Origin: Candidatus Metaruminococcus caecorum | GTDB taxonomy: Bacteria > Bacillota > Clostridia > Oscillospirales > Ruminococcaceae | Reading direction: 5' to 3' | Assembly: GCA_904420045.1 (NCBI GenBank) | Contig: CAJFTY010000018.1 | Coordinates: 117,101-181,100, forward strand | Length of the DNA stretch: 64,000 bases | Shown here: one piece after another, positions 53,076 through 62,595 of the stretch | Layout of the letters: each line of letters starts with the position of its first letter | How positions within the stretch are numbered: the stretch's first letter is position 1 | Position numbers and translations under genes: made by a program | Notes under the pieces: model-generated | Databases searched by the model: none | What the model was told of the DNA's origin: nothing | Seen by the model: the letters and a program-made list of their open reading frames with translations, nothing else

Positions 53076-56000
53076 ATGGCGCGAAGCTGGACGAACGAAC
53101 AATCCCAGGCCATCTGGGGCCGGGGGGGCTCCATGCTGATCTCCGCGGCGGCGGGCAGCGGCAAAACTGCCGTGCTGGTGCAGCGGGCCATCCAGCGGAT
53201 CACCGATCCGGTGCACCCCGTGGACGCCGACCGGCTGCTGATCGCCACGTTTTCCAACGCTGCGGCGGGGGAGATGAAAGACCGCATCGCGGCAGCGTTA
53301 AACGACCTGCTGGCTGCTGACCCGGGCAACAGCCTTTTGCAGCGCCAGCGCCTGCTGCTGCAAAAGGCCCACATCAGCACCATCCACTCGTTCTGTCTGG
53401 AGCTTGTGCGCCAGCACTTTGACGTGCTGGGGCTGGACGCCCGGTTTTCCATCGGGGATGAAACCCAGCTGTCCGACCTGCGCTCCAGCGCCATGGAGGA
53501 GCTTTTGGAGACCTGCTACATCCGGGGAGAATCCTCCTTTTTCGGCCTGTGCGAGTTTTTCTGCGGAAAAACCGACCGCCCTTTGAGCCAGCTGATCTTG
53601 ACGGTGTACGATTTTCTGCGTTCCAATCCCTTCCCGGAACAGTGGATGGAGAGAAGCGAAGCGGCGTTTTCGGCGGGGGAAATCGCCGGCACGCCTTGGG
53701 GGAGCTTGTTGTTTGACTACGCCTCCGACACCCTTGCGTATGCCGGGCAGCTGCTTCGGCAGGGCCTTTACATGATGGAGGACGACCCGGCCATGAAGAC
53801 GGCCTACGAGCCGGCTTTTTCCGAGGATCTCCGTCAGCTGGAGCTTTTGCAGGAACACTGTGCCGCCCGGGACTGGGACGGGCTGTACCACGGGGTGCGG
53901 AGTTTTTACTTTGTGCGGATGGGCCAGCTGCGCAAATACGAGGACGCGGAAAAAAAAGAGCGGGTGTCCGGCCTGCGCAAAGAGGTCAAAAAGCTGTTGT
54001 CCGACCTGGCAGCCCGGCAGGTGAGCTCCTCCCAGGCGGACTATCAGGAGGACATGCGGGCGCTTTTTCCCATTGTCAGGGCGCTGTTCGCCGCTGTTCG
54101 GGAGTACGGGGAGATTTTGGAGCGCCTCAAGCGGGAAGCGCGGATTGTGGATTTTTCCGATCTGGAGCACTACACCCTGCGCCTGCTGTGCACTGTGGAG
54201 CCGGATGGCCGAACGGTCAAAACGGACTTTGCGCGGGAGCTTTCCGACAGCTTTGAGGAGATCATGCTGGACGAATACCAGGACACCAACGAGATCCAGG
54301 ACACGATCTTCACCCTGCTCTCCCGGGAGGGGGAAAACCTGTTTATGGTGGGGGACGTCAAGCAGAGCATCTACCGCTTCCGCCAGGCGCGGCCGGAGCT
54401 GTTTCTGCGCCGGCAGGACGCGTACGCCCCCTTCGACGGGCAGACGTTCCCCGCCCTCATCAAGCTGAGCAAAAACTTCCGCAGCCGCAAAGAGGTGGCG
54501 GACGGGGTCAACTTTTTGTTTTCCCAGCTAATGGCCCGCCGCTTGGGCGAGGTGGATTACAACGAGGACGAAGCCCTGGTTCCGGCAGGGGAATTTCTCC
54601 CCCTGCCGGACCGGGCGTGCGAGCTCCACATCGTGGAGACGGGGGAGGCCGATGAGGAAAAGGGCGTGGCAGAGGCCCGGCATGTGGCCGGCGTGATCGA
54701 GACCATGCTGGCGCAGGGCTTCCCGGTGCAGGACGGGGGGAAAGCCCGCCCCTGCCGTCCCCGGGATTTCTGCATCCTGCTGCGCACATCCAAAAAAGCA
54801 GGGGCGTTCGCCAAGGAGCTGGCCGCCCGGGGCGTTTTAGCCTGGTCGGACACCACCACGGGATATTTTGACTCCCGGGAAATTTCGGTCATGTTAAGCC
54901 TTCTGCGGATCATCGACAACCCCTTGCAGGACATCCCGCTGCTGTCCGTGCTGATGTCCCCCATGGGGGGCTTTACTCCGGATGACGTGGCAAACATCCG
55001 GCTGTGCGATAAAAACGCGTCGATGTACGTAGCGCTGCTGGCCTGCGCCAAAGGCGGAAACCAACGGGCTCAAGCGTTTTTAAATTCCCTGGCCGAAATG
55101 CGCCGGTGGGCGGCGGTTTTAAGCGCCGGCGCGCTGATTCAGAAAATCTACGACGGCACCGACTTTATGGCGGTGGTGGGGGCCATGCCCTCCGGCGCTC
55201 AAAAGCAGGCGAACCTGCGCCTACTGCTTGATTACGCCAACCGGTACGAGGCGACCGGAGGCAGCGGCCTGTCGGGCTTTCTGCGGTTTGTGGACCGGGC
55301 GGTGAAAAACGGCGAGGATTTTTTGAGCGCCAACACGATTTCCGAGCAGGCGGACGTGGTGCGGATTATGACCATTCACCGCTCCAAGGGGCTGGAGTTC
55401 CCCGTCTGCATTGTGGCGGACTGCGGCAAGCGCTTTAACCGGGAGGATTTAAACGCCGCCTCCCTGCTGCACCCGGAACTGGGGTTTTCCACCAAAATGC
55501 GGGAGCCGGACAAGCTCAAGGCGTACACCACCCTGCGGCAGGAGGCCATTCGCCTCAAGCTGGAGGAGGAGACTCTGTCGGAGGAAATGCGGGTTTTGTA
55601 CGTGGCCATGACCCGGGCGGAGGAAAAACTCATCCTGACTATGGAGTGCGGCGATCTGGACAAAAAGCTCGCCTCGTTAAGCCTGCGGGCAGGCGAGGGA
55701 CAAACGTTTTCCCCCTACGGAGCGCGCAGGGCGGCAAGCTATGGGGACTGGCTTCTTATGGCCGCATTGCGCCATCCCGACGCCGGGGAACTCCGGGCGC
55801 GGACAGACGTTCCCCAGATGGTGATCCCCGGGGGAGAACTTCGCCTGCGCATCCTGCCGGCGGCGGGAGAATCCCCCGCGGCGGAGGAGCAGGCGGATTT
55901 TGCCGCCCTTCCAACCCCGGAGCTTATGGAAACCATCCGGGAGAACGTGGAGTATTCCTACCCCTATCGGGCGCTGTCCGGCGTGGCGGCAAAGCTTGCG

Positions 56001-56585
56001 GTCACCCAGATCGTCCACCAAGGTGGAAACGCCGCCCGGTTGGACGCCCTGCCGGCGTTCCGGTTCGGCAAAAAGATGACACCCGCCCAGCGTGGCACCA
56101 TTGTGCACAAATTCATCCAGTTTGCCGATTACGCCGCCGGCCGGGAGGATCTGCTGGCGGAGATGGAGCGGCTGATGGTGGAGGGATTCCTCACCGAGGA
56201 GGAAACCGCCGTGCTGCCAGTGGGCAAGCTGGCCGCCTTTTTCAGCTCTCCACTGATGGGGCGGATTCTGGCGGCGGACCGGGTTCTGCGGGAATTCCGG
56301 TTTTTTGACGAGGTGCCGGCGGGGCGGGTATATCCTGGCCTTCCCCAAGACGCGGCAGGGGAAAAAATCCTTGTCCAGGGCATCGCCGACTGCGTGATCG
56401 TGGAGGACGGTAAAGCCGTGGTCATCGACTACAAAACCGACGGTGTCCAGGAGGCCGGGGAGCTCCGGGAGCGGTACGCGGGGCAGTTGCTCTTTTACAA
56501 GGACGCGGTGGAAAAGGCCCTGGGGATTCCGGTGGGGGAGTGTATCCTCTACTCGGTGCCGCTGGAGGAAGCGGTTTATTTGTGA
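53076..56585 (+). CDS. addA: Helicase-exonuclease AddA
   Basis: AddA supplies the UvrD-type helicase motor and a second nuclease. The 1169 residues show the Q motif WTNEQSQAI, Walker A ISAAAGSGKTAVLVQ, STIHSFCLELVR, Walker B MLDEYQDTNEIQ, VGDVKQSIYRFRQA, MTIHRSKGLEFPV and VLYVAMTRAEEKL. The C-terminal nuclease has VIDYKTDGV. The ATG at 53076 has AAAGGAG upstream. Together with addB it replaces recBCD, the usual Firmicutes solution. Confidence 0.97.
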   Translation: MARSWTNEQSQAIWGRGGSMLISAAAGSGKTAVLVQRAIQRITDPVHPVDADRLLIATFSNAAAGEMKDRIAAALNDLLAADPGNSLLQRQRLLLQKAHISTIHSFCLELVRQHFDVLGLDARFSIGDETQLSDLRSSAMEELLETCYIRGESSFFGLCEFFCGKTDRPLSQLILTVYDFLRSNPFPEQWMERSEAAFSAGEIAGTPWGSLLFDYASDTLAYAGQLLRQGLYMMEDDPAMKTAYEPAFSEDLRQLELLQEHCAARDWDGLYHGVRSFYFVRMGQLRKYEDAEKKERVSGLRKEVKKLLSDLAARQVSSSQADYQEDMRALFPIVRALFAAVREYGEILERLKREARIVDFSDLEHYTLRLLCTVEPDGRTVKTDFARELSDSFEEIMLDEYQDTNEIQDTIFTLLSREGENLFMVGDVKQSIYRFRQARPELFLRRQDAYAPFDGQTFPALIKLSKNFRSRKEVADGVNFLFSQLMARRLGEVDYNEDEALVPAGEFLPLPDRACELHIVETGEADEEKGVAEARHVAGVIETMLAQGFPVQDGGKARPCRPRDFCILLRTSKKAGAFAKELAARGVLAWSDTTTGYFDSREISVMLSLLRIIDNPLQDIPLLSVLMSPMGGFTPDDVANIRLCDKNASMYVALLACAKGGNQRAQAFLNSLAEMRRWAAVLSAGALIQKIYDGTDFMAVVGAMPSGAQKQANLRLLLDYANRYEATGGSGLSGFLRFVDRAVKNGEDFLSANTISEQADVVRIMTIHRSKGLEFPVCIVADCGKRFNREDLNAASLLHPELGFSTKMREPDKLKAYTTLRQEAIRLKLEEETLSEEMRVLYVAMTRAEEKLILTMECGDLDKKLASLSLRAGEGQTFSPYGARRAASYGDWLLMAALRHPDAGELRARTDVPQMVIPGGELRLRILPAAGESPAAEEQADFAALPTPELMETIRENVEYSYPYRALSGVAAKLAVTQIVHQGGNAARLDALPAFRFGKKMTPAQRGTIVHKFIQFADYAAGREDLLAEMERLMVEGFLTEEETAVLPVGKLAAFFSSPLMGRILAADRVLREFRFFDEVPAGRVYPGLPQDAAGEKILVQGIADCVIVEDGKAVVIDYKTDGVQEAGELRERYAGQLLFYKDAVEKALGIPVGECILYSVPLEEAVYL

Positions 56586-56655
56586 CGCTCCAGGGGCTGC
56601 ATAGAGGGCCTGTGGAACGTGCGGATAGGAAAGGCAGACAGAAAGGATGAACAGA

Positions 56656-56877
56656 ATGGAACATCTCAGTGAATTTTGCACCTGCAAGCGGACCAAGTGT
56701 CCGCTTCATCCGGTGAATCACAACAAGGGCTGCGCGCCCTGCATCCAAAAAAACCTGAAAACAAAACAGATGCCCAGTTGCTTTTTTAACCTTTTGGACG
56801 GCGGTGAGAAGCGGGACGGCGACTCGTTTGAAGAATTTGCGAATATTGTTTTAAATCAGCAAGAGGAAGAGCGGTAA
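56656..56877 (+). CDS. Small cysteine-rich DUF6485-type protein
   Basis: The 73-residue product has a compact Cys/His region in its first half: CTCKRTKCPLHP, NHNKGCAPCIQKN and PSCFF, which looks like a bound metal or two. A charged tail follows. It resembles the DUF6485 family, whose role is unknown. I choose the ATG at 56656 because AAAGG lies 9 bases upstream, rather than the ATG at 56647. It may be read with addBA, 70 bases upstream. Confidence 0.75.
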   Translation: MEHLSEFCTCKRTKCPLHPVNHNKGCAPCIQKNLKTKQMPSCFFNLLDGGEKRDGDSFEEFANIVLNQQEEER

Positions 56878-56952
56878 CCACAGTGAAGAGACCGCTTTCT
56901 GCCCGTTTTCTCCGGCGGCGGACAGATCGTGTACAAAAAAGAAAATTTTCTC

Positions 56953-56981
56953 TTGACAGAACAGGAAATCCCTGTTAAAAT
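56953..56981 (+). promoter_or_regulatory. Promoter of infC-rpmI-rplT
   Basis: A perfect TTGACA at 56953-56958 and TAAAAT at 56976-56981 are 17 bases apart. Confidence 0.8.
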
Positions 56982-57128
56982 AAACTTCAGAAAACAAAGT
57001 AGAACAAAAACCGTTCTCACCTATGGGCGTTTTTCACTGCCGCATGGGTCAATACTTTTACAGGACGGGGCGCACGCTCCAGATTCTCTTGTACGGGTAC
57101 GCAGACGGTGATTTCGTCTGCGTTTTTT
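56982..57128 (+). promoter_or_regulatory. infC leader with attenuator (L20-leader type)
   Basis: About 200 bases of untranslated leader precede infC. They end in a terminator: ACGCAGACG (57099-57107) pairs with CGTCTGCGT (57115-57123), followed by a run of six T. Firmicutes regulate this operon by L20 binding to such a leader. The terminator is seen directly; L20 control is inferred from the operon. Confidence 0.75.
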
Positions 57129-57190
57129 GTTGCGCTTTGTTGAATCATTCATTCGCAGATCTATTTATCAGGTTTTGGAGGTGCTTTACC

Positions 57191-57709
57191 ATCAGCAAAC
57201 AAGAACTGCTCATCAATGAGGAAATTCGTGACAAGGAAGTTCGCGTCATCGATGCAGACGGAAGCCAGCTGGGCGTGATCTCGCTGAAAGAAGCGATGAA
57301 TATCGCCAATGAAAAAAATCTTGACCTGGTGAAAATCGCTCCCCAGGCGCAGCCGCCGGTCTGCCGGATCATGGATTACGGCAAGTACCGTTTCGAGCAG
57401 GCCAAGCGCGACAAGGAAGCGAGAAAAAACCAGAAAACCGTCGACGTCAAGGAAGTCAGAATGTCTTTGAACATCGACACCCATGACTTTGAAACCAAAG
57501 CGAATCAAGCGATTAAGTTTCTGTCGGCCGGGGACAAGGTGAAGGTTTCCATCCGGTTCCGCGGACGGGAAATGGCGCATACTCATTTGGGCAACGGCCT
57601 GATGGACCGGTTTAAAGAAGCGGTTGCCGAAGTGGGATCCGTGGAAAAGCCGCCCAAGATGGAAGGCCGGAGTTTGGCGATGTTTATAGCGCCCAAACCC
57701 GCTAAGTAG
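57191..57709 (+). CDS. infC: Translation initiation factor IF-3, ATC start codon
   Basis: IF-3 checks start codons and keeps the 30S subunit free. The 172 residues show [35 protein letters not shown], a lysine-rich linker, [13 protein letters not shown] and the C-terminal [14 protein letters not shown]. No ATG, GTG or TTG fits, but GGAGGT lies 8 bases before ATC AGC AAA, which is where the Firmicutes protein begins. infC is known for rare AUU/AUC starts that let IF-3 limit its own synthesis. The frame is open further upstream only through leader sequence. Confidence 0.94.
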   Translation: MSKQELLINEEIRDKEVRVIDADGSQLGVISLKEAMNIANEKNLDLVKIAPQAQPPVCRIMDYGKYRFEQAKRDKEARKNQKTVDVKEVRMSLNIDTHDFETKANQAIKFLSAGDKVKVSIRFRGREMAHTHLGNGLMDRFKEAVAEVGSVEKPPKMEGRSLAMFIAPKPAK

Positions 57710-57728
57710 CAATAAGGAGGATATTGTA

Positions 57729-57926
57729 ATGCCAAAGGTAAAAACGCACAGTGGTGCGAAAAAACGTTTTAACCTGACCAAAAACGGGAAAGTAAAACGC
57801 GCTCACGCGAACAAATCGCACATCCTGAACAAAAAGTCCACCAAGAGAAAACGCGGTCTGCGCAAAAACGAGTACGCGGACAAGACCAATGTAGCGGCGA
57901 TCAAAAAGATGATCCCTTACAAATAA
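57729..57926 (+). CDS. rpmI: Ribosomal protein L35
   Basis: The 65-residue basic protein reads [20 protein letters not shown] at the start and has [12 protein letters not shown] in the middle, as in bL35 of the 50S subunit. AAGGAGG lies 8 bases before the ATG. It lies between infC and rplT, the conserved order. Confidence 0.97.
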   Translation: MPKVKTHSGAKKRFNLTKNGKVKRAHANKSHILNKKSTKRKRGLRKNEYADKTNVAAIKKMIPYK

Positions 57927-57973
57927 GCTTGTGTGAAACGTTTGACGACAAACCATTTTTGGAGGTATAAATT

Positions 57974-58327
57974 ATGGCACGTGTAAAGGGCGCAATGATG
58001 ACCCGCAAGAGAAGAAAAAAAGTTCTGAAACTTGCGAAAGGATATTGGGGCGGCAAATCCAAACTCTTTAAAACCGCCAAAGAAGCTGTGATGAAATCCG
58101 GCCAGTACGCATACATCGGCCGTAAGCAGAAAAAACGCAACTTCCGCAGCCTGTGGATCACCAGAATTTCCGCTGGATGCAAGCAGAACGGTATGAACTA
58201 TTCCACCTTCATGAACGGCCTGAAAAAAGCCGGCGTGACCCTCAACCGCAAAATGCTGTCTGAGATCGCCATCCACGACGAGGCCGCTTTCGCTTCTCTG
58301 TGCGAGAAGGCAAAAGCCGCTCTGTAA
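57974..58327 (+). CDS. rplT: Ribosomal protein L20
   Basis: The 117-residue protein has the long basic N-terminal arm ([20 protein letters not shown]), then [21 protein letters not shown] and a globular end, as in bL20. It is needed early in 50S assembly and in Firmicutes represses its own operon through the leader RNA. GGAGG lies before the ATG. It closes the infC-rpmI-rplT operon. Confidence 0.97.
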   Translation: MARVKGAMMTRKRRKKVLKLAKGYWGGKSKLFKTAKEAVMKSGQYAYIGRKQKKRNFRSLWITRISAGCKQNGMNYSTFMNGLKKAGVTLNRKMLSEIAIHDEAAFASLCEKAKAAL

Positions 58328-58340
58328 ATTCTATACGAGT

Positions 58341-58373
58341 ACGCCCGTGTCTTTGCAGACCCGGGCGTGTTTT
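58341..58373 (+). terminator. Terminator after rplT
   Basis: ACGCCCG at 58341-58347 pairs with CGGGCGT at 58362-58368, followed by GTTTT. Confidence 0.65.
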
Positions 58374-58403
58374 CGTATCAACAGGCCTTTGGAGGAAATC
58401 GCT

Positions 58404-59201
58404 TTGGAACGGATCACAAGCCGGGAAAACCCGAAAATCAAAGAATACGTCCGGCTGGCGGGAAACAAAAAAGACCGGGACCAGCTGGGCTTGTTTGTCA
58501 TCGAAGGAAAAAAAGTATGCCTTGAGGCGTTTTGCGAACAGGTAAACATTAAAACGGCGTTTTTGACCCGCCGTTTTTTGGAAGAACACCCGGAAACCGC
58601 TGCGCAGGCGGAAGCTGCCGCAGAGGAGACTTATTTGATTTCTGAGGAAATCGAGGCAAAGCTCACCGGGTGCAAGACCCCTCAAGGGATATTTTGCGTC
58701 TGCAAAAAACTTGACAAACTTCTGGACGTTGATACAATATTGAATAAAAGGCTTTTGGTGATGCTGTGCGGAGTGCAGGACCCGGGCAATCTGGGAACAG
58801 TGCTTCGCACTGCGGACGCGTTCGGTGTGGACGGCGTGATTTTGGCGGACAACTGCTGCGACGTATACAGCCCCAAGGTGGTTCGCTCCACCATGGGATC
58901 GCTGCTGCGGACGCCGCTTTTGTGGACAAAAGATTCCGCGGAGTTTCTGCGTTCGCTGCACGGCCGTGTGTATTCTGCCGCCGCTGTGGTGGACAGGGAC
59001 GCCCTGCCCATGGAGGAGCTTAGACTCCCGGTGGATAGGCCCTGTATCCTGTGCATCGGCAGCGAAGGCAGCGGCCTGTCCGCCGGGACGGCGGCGGCCT
59101 GCGACCAGCGCGTCACCATCCGGATGCGGGGTAATGCGGAGTCTTTAAACGCCGCGGTTGCCGCCGCCGTATTAATGTGGGAGCTTCAAAAAAACAGATA
59201 G
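58404..59201 (+). CDS. SpoU/TrmH-family RNA 2'-O-methyltransferase
   Basis: The 265 residues have an N-terminal substrate-binding part (ITSRENPKIKEYVRL, FVIEGKKVCLEA) and a C-terminal SPOUT knot with the three family motifs: GVQDPGNLGTVLRTADAFG, CIGSEGSGLS and VTIRMRGNAESLNAAVAAAVLMWE. It methylates a ribose in rRNA or tRNA using SAM; the exact position cannot be read. The start is TTG at 58404 with GGAGG 8 bases upstream. It is followed by dprA in the same direction. Confidence 0.9.
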   Translation: MERITSRENPKIKEYVRLAGNKKDRDQLGLFVIEGKKVCLEAFCEQVNIKTAFLTRRFLEEHPETAAQAEAAAEETYLISEEIEAKLTGCKTPQGIFCVCKKLDKLLDVDTILNKRLLVMLCGVQDPGNLGTVLRTADAFGVDGVILADNCCDVYSPKVVRSTMGSLLRTPLLWTKDSAEFLRSLHGRVYSAAAVVDRDALPMEELRLPVDRPCILCIGSEGSGLSAGTAAACDQRVTIRMRGNAESLNAAVAAAVLMWELQKNR

Positions 59202-59243
59202 GGCTCTTTTCCTTTACGCCTTTTTTGAGGGAGGATGACGACC

Positions 59244-60461
59244 ATGGCGGATATCCGCTATTGGGTGTGGCTGTCCGAGGCGCTGCCGAAGGGGAGCAAC
59301 ACCGTCAACGTGCTGTTAAACCATTTGGAAAGCCCCCAGGAAGTTTTCCGCCTGGCCGAAAAAAAGGACGAAGCGATCAAGCGCTTAGTCCCGCAAAAGG
59401 AGTTCGTAGGCCTTGCGCAGACCTCGCTGGAGCGGGCGGAAAAGATTCTGGAATCCTGTGCTGCCAAGGGCATTCGGGTGATGTCTCAGGAGGATCCGGC
59501 GTTTCCGGAGAGCTTAAAGCAGATTTACGGAACGCCTCCGGTGCTCTACATAAAGGGCAATCTGGGGGATTTAAACGCGGATCCTTCCATCGGCGTGGTG
59601 GGCACCCGCAAGTCCAGCGAGCTGGGACGAAAGGCTACCGGCAACCTCTGTTACGAGCTTTCCCGCTGCGGGATCACCATTGTCAGCGGCTGCGCGGTGG
59701 GAATCGACGAGTACGCCCACCGGGGCGCGCTGAAAGCGGGAGGGCGCACCATCGGGGTAATGGGTTGCGGCCTGGATGTGAACTACCCCGCGAAAAACGA
59801 AGAACTGAAAGCCGCCATGCTCCGGAACGGTGCGCTGGTGGGGGAACTCCCGCCCGGCGCCCAGGTGGAAAAAACCTACTTTCCCATCCGCAACCGGATT
59901 TTGGCAGGGCTGTCCCACAGCGTGTTGGTGACCCAGGCCCCTGTGCGCAGCGGCGCGCTGATTACTGCGGAGCATGCGCTCCAGCAGGGGAAGGATGTGT
60001 ACTGCCTGCCGCCGCTGGAATACGGCGCGCCCCGCTACAACGGGACGGTAAAATTCCTGCGGGATGGGGCGATCCCTGTTTACGACGCCTCCGACATCCT
60101 GCTTGAATATTACAAATGGTTTAGGCATAGACTGGATTTGGAAAAAACGCTGTCGGTCATCAAGGAACACCGCGGCCCCATGAGCAGGGGAACGGAGACC
60201 GGACAGCGAAAACAAAGCACCTCCGAAAGGGCGGCGGCTTCGGCTGACCGGGAAAGCCGGCGGGCAAGCCCCGTGCTCCCCGAAAGCGTCAGCGGCCCGG
60301 CCAAAAGCCTGTACCGAGTCATGGGGCAGGAGTTTCTCCCGGTGGAGGAGCTGGCCCGGCAGGTGGGCCTGACTGTGGGACAGACCCTGGCAGCGCTCAC
60401 GGAACTTGAAATCGCAGGCGTTGCCCAGATGGGCCCGGGGCGCACCTGCCGGAAGGTATAA
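59244..60461 (+). CDS. dprA: DNA-processing protein DprA
   Basis: DprA protects incoming single-stranded DNA and loads RecA during natural transformation. The 405 residues have an N-terminal SAM-like part, a Rossmann-like core (IGVVGTRKSSELGRKA, IVSGCAVGIDEYAHRGAL, GCGLDVNYP, FPIRNRILAGLS, SGALITAEHALQQGKDVY) and a C-terminal winged helix after a Ser/Arg-rich linker. I start at the ATG at 59244, 9 bases after GGGAGG; an ATG directly on that site is unlikely. topA follows, the usual order. Confidence 0.94.
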   Translation: MADIRYWVWLSEALPKGSNTVNVLLNHLESPQEVFRLAEKKDEAIKRLVPQKEFVGLAQTSLERAEKILESCAAKGIRVMSQEDPAFPESLKQIYGTPPVLYIKGNLGDLNADPSIGVVGTRKSSELGRKATGNLCYELSRCGITIVSGCAVGIDEYAHRGALKAGGRTIGVMGCGLDVNYPAKNEELKAAMLRNGALVGELPPGAQVEKTYFPIRNRILAGLSHSVLVTQAPVRSGALITAEHALQQGKDVYCLPPLEYGAPRYNGTVKFLRDGAIPVYDASDILLEYYKWFRHRLDLEKTLSVIKEHRGPMSRGTETGQRKQSTSERAAASADRESRRASPVLPESVSGPAKSLYRVMGQEFLPVEELARQVGLTVGQTLAALTELEIAGVAQMGPGRTCRKV

Positions 60462-60504
60462 CCCTAAAGCGCTCCGGCGCTTTCCCAATAAAACGAAAGG
60501 CATG

Positions 60505-62595
60505 ATGGAAAGAATGTCCAACTTAGTGATTGTGGAGTCTCCGGCCAAGGCCAAGACAATTAAAAAATATCTGGGACAGGACTATCAGGTGGTGGCCAGC
60601 ATGGGCCACGTTCGGGACCTTCCCAAAAATAAAATCGGTGTGGATATTGAACACAATTTCGAACCCCAGTACGTCAACATCAAAACCCAGGAAGACCTGA
60701 TTAAAAGCCTGAAAAAAGAGGCGAAAAAGTCGGACAAAGTCTATCTTGCGACCGACCCTGACCGGGAGGGCGAAGCGATTTCCTGGCATTTGGCGCATCT
60801 TTTAAACCTGGATGTGGCCGACCAGAACCGGGTGACGTTCAACGAGATCACTAAGTCGGGCGTTCAGTCGGGAATGAGCGCGCCCCGCACCATCGACCTG
60901 GATCTTGTCAACGCCCAGCAGGCCCGAAGGATCCTGGACCGGATCGTGGGCTATAAGTTAAGCCCCTTTTTGTGGCGCAAGGTGCGCCGGGGCCTGTCCG
61001 CAGGGCGCGTGCAGTCAGTAGCGGTCCGCCTGATCGTGGACCGGGAACAGGAAATCCGGGACTTTAAGCCCGAGGAATACTGGTCCATCGACGCCATGCT
61101 CACCACCATGCAGAACAAAAAGCCATTCCCTGCCAAGTTTTACGGGATCGACGGCAAAAAGGTGGAGATAAAAAACAAAGAGCAGGCGGATGAAATCCTC
61201 GCCGGCGTAAAACAAGAGGACTTCGTCGTTGGCAGCGTCAAAAAAGGCGTGCGCCGCAAATCTCCCGCGCCGCCGTTTACCACCTCCACCATGCAGCAGG
61301 AGGCTTCCCGCAAGCTGGGCTTCCAGGCTCGGCGCACCATGAAGGCGGCGCAGGAGCTGTACGAGGGCGTGGAGCTGGAAGAGCTGGGCGCGGTGGGACT
61401 TATCACCTATATGAGAACCGACTCCCTGCGCATCTCGGAGGAGGCCAGAGCGGGAGCGTACGCCTACATCGAGGACAAATACGGCAAACAGTATATCCCC
61501 CAGTCCCCCCGGGCGTATAAGTCCAAGGCAAACTCCCAGGACGCCCACGAGGCCATCCGGCCCACCATGCCGGAGATGAGCCCCGACCGGGTGAAGGCCT
61601 CCCTGACCGGGGACCAGTACAAGCTGTACAAGCTGATCTGGGAGCGCTTTATCGCCAGCCAGATGGCCAACGCCCTGCTGGACACCGTCTCCGCGGAGAT
61701 CCATGCGGGCAAGTACCTTTTTAAAGCCTCCGGATACAGCGTAAAGTTCGACGGCTTTACCGTCTTATATGAGGAGAGCAAGGACGAAGAGACCGAAACC
61801 GAGGGCAAGCTCCCGGCGCTGGCGCAAAACGACCCCTTAAACGTCAAAAGCCTGGAGGGCAACCAGCATTTCACCCAGCCCCCGCCGCGGTACACCGAGG
61901 CTTCGCTGATTAAAGCGCTGGAGGAAAACGGCATCGGCCGCCCCAGCACCTACGCGGCGACCATCACCACCATTTTGTCCCGCAGTTATGTAGAGCGGGA
62001 GCAGAAGCAGCTAAAGCCCACCGCTTTGGGCGAGGTCATCACCAAACTGATGGAGGAGCGGTTCCCCGACATTGTGGATGTGGATTTCACCGCTAACATG
62101 GAGGAAAACCTCGACGAGGTGGAGCTGGGCAAAAAGGACTGGGTGCAGACGTTGTCGGAGTTTTACGGCGGATTTGAGAAAACCCTGGAAAAAGCCGAAA
62201 AAGACATGGAGGGCAGCCGCGTGAAGGTCCCGGACGAGGAAACCGACGTGGTGTGCGAACAGTGCGGCCGCAAAATGGTCATCAAGATCGGCCGGTTCGG
62301 AAAATTTTTGGCCTGCCCCGGGTTCCCCGAGTGCAAAAACACCAAAAAGATCGTCACCGAAACCGGCGGGCTGTGCCCCCTGTGCGGCGGCAAGGTGCTG
62401 GAGAAAAAATCTAAGTCCGGCAAAAAGTATTTCGGCTGTGAGCACAATCCCAAGTGCGGCTTTATGACCTGGGACGAACCTCTGAAGGAGCAGTGTCCCA
62501 AGTGCGGGGCCACCCTATTTAAAAAGCGGGGCAAGATGGGAAAAATTTACTGCGCCAAAGAGGGCTGCGAGTATGAAAGAGGTTTGAAGGATTGA
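60505..62595 (+). CDS. topA: DNA topoisomerase I
   Basis: TopA relaxes negative supercoils. The 696 residues show the TOPRIM motifs (VIVESPAKAKTIKKYLG and TDPDREGEAISWHL), NAQQARRILDRIVGYKLSP, the catalytic Tyr in GLITYMRTDSLRIS, and three C-terminal C4 zinc fingers (beginning CEQCGRKM, CPLCGGKV and CPKCGATL). Three in-frame ATGs lie close together (60502, 60505, 60514); AAAGG at 60496-60500 best suits 60505. It follows dprA and overlaps the trmFO start. Confidence 0.96.
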   Translation: MERMSNLVIVESPAKAKTIKKYLGQDYQVVASMGHVRDLPKNKIGVDIEHNFEPQYVNIKTQEDLIKSLKKEAKKSDKVYLATDPDREGEAISWHLAHLLNLDVADQNRVTFNEITKSGVQSGMSAPRTIDLDLVNAQQARRILDRIVGYKLSPFLWRKVRRGLSAGRVQSVAVRLIVDREQEIRDFKPEEYWSIDAMLTTMQNKKPFPAKFYGIDGKKVEIKNKEQADEILAGVKQEDFVVGSVKKGVRRKSPAPPFTTSTMQQEASRKLGFQARRTMKAAQELYEGVELEELGAVGLITYMRTDSLRISEEARAGAYAYIEDKYGKQYIPQSPRAYKSKANSQDAHEAIRPTMPEMSPDRVKASLTGDQYKLYKLIWERFIASQMANALLDTVSAEIHAGKYLFKASGYSVKFDGFTVLYEESKDEETETEGKLPALAQNDPLNVKSLEGNQHFTQPPPRYTEASLIKALEENGIGRPSTYAATITTILSRSYVEREQKQLKPTALGEVITKLMEERFPDIVDVDFTANMEENLDEVELGKKDWVQTLSEFYGGFEKTLEKAEKDMEGSRVKVPDEETDVVCEQCGRKMVIKIGRFGKFLACPGFPECKNTKKIVTETGGLCPLCGGKVLEKKSKSGKKYFGCEHNPKCGFMTWDEPLKEQCPKCGATLFKKRGKMGKIYCAKEGCEYERGLKD

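Noticed and set aside
59177..60106. A 309-codon frame overlapping dprA on the same strand
   Set aside because: It lies out of frame within a well supported dprA gene and has a Gly/Arg-rich composition without any motif.
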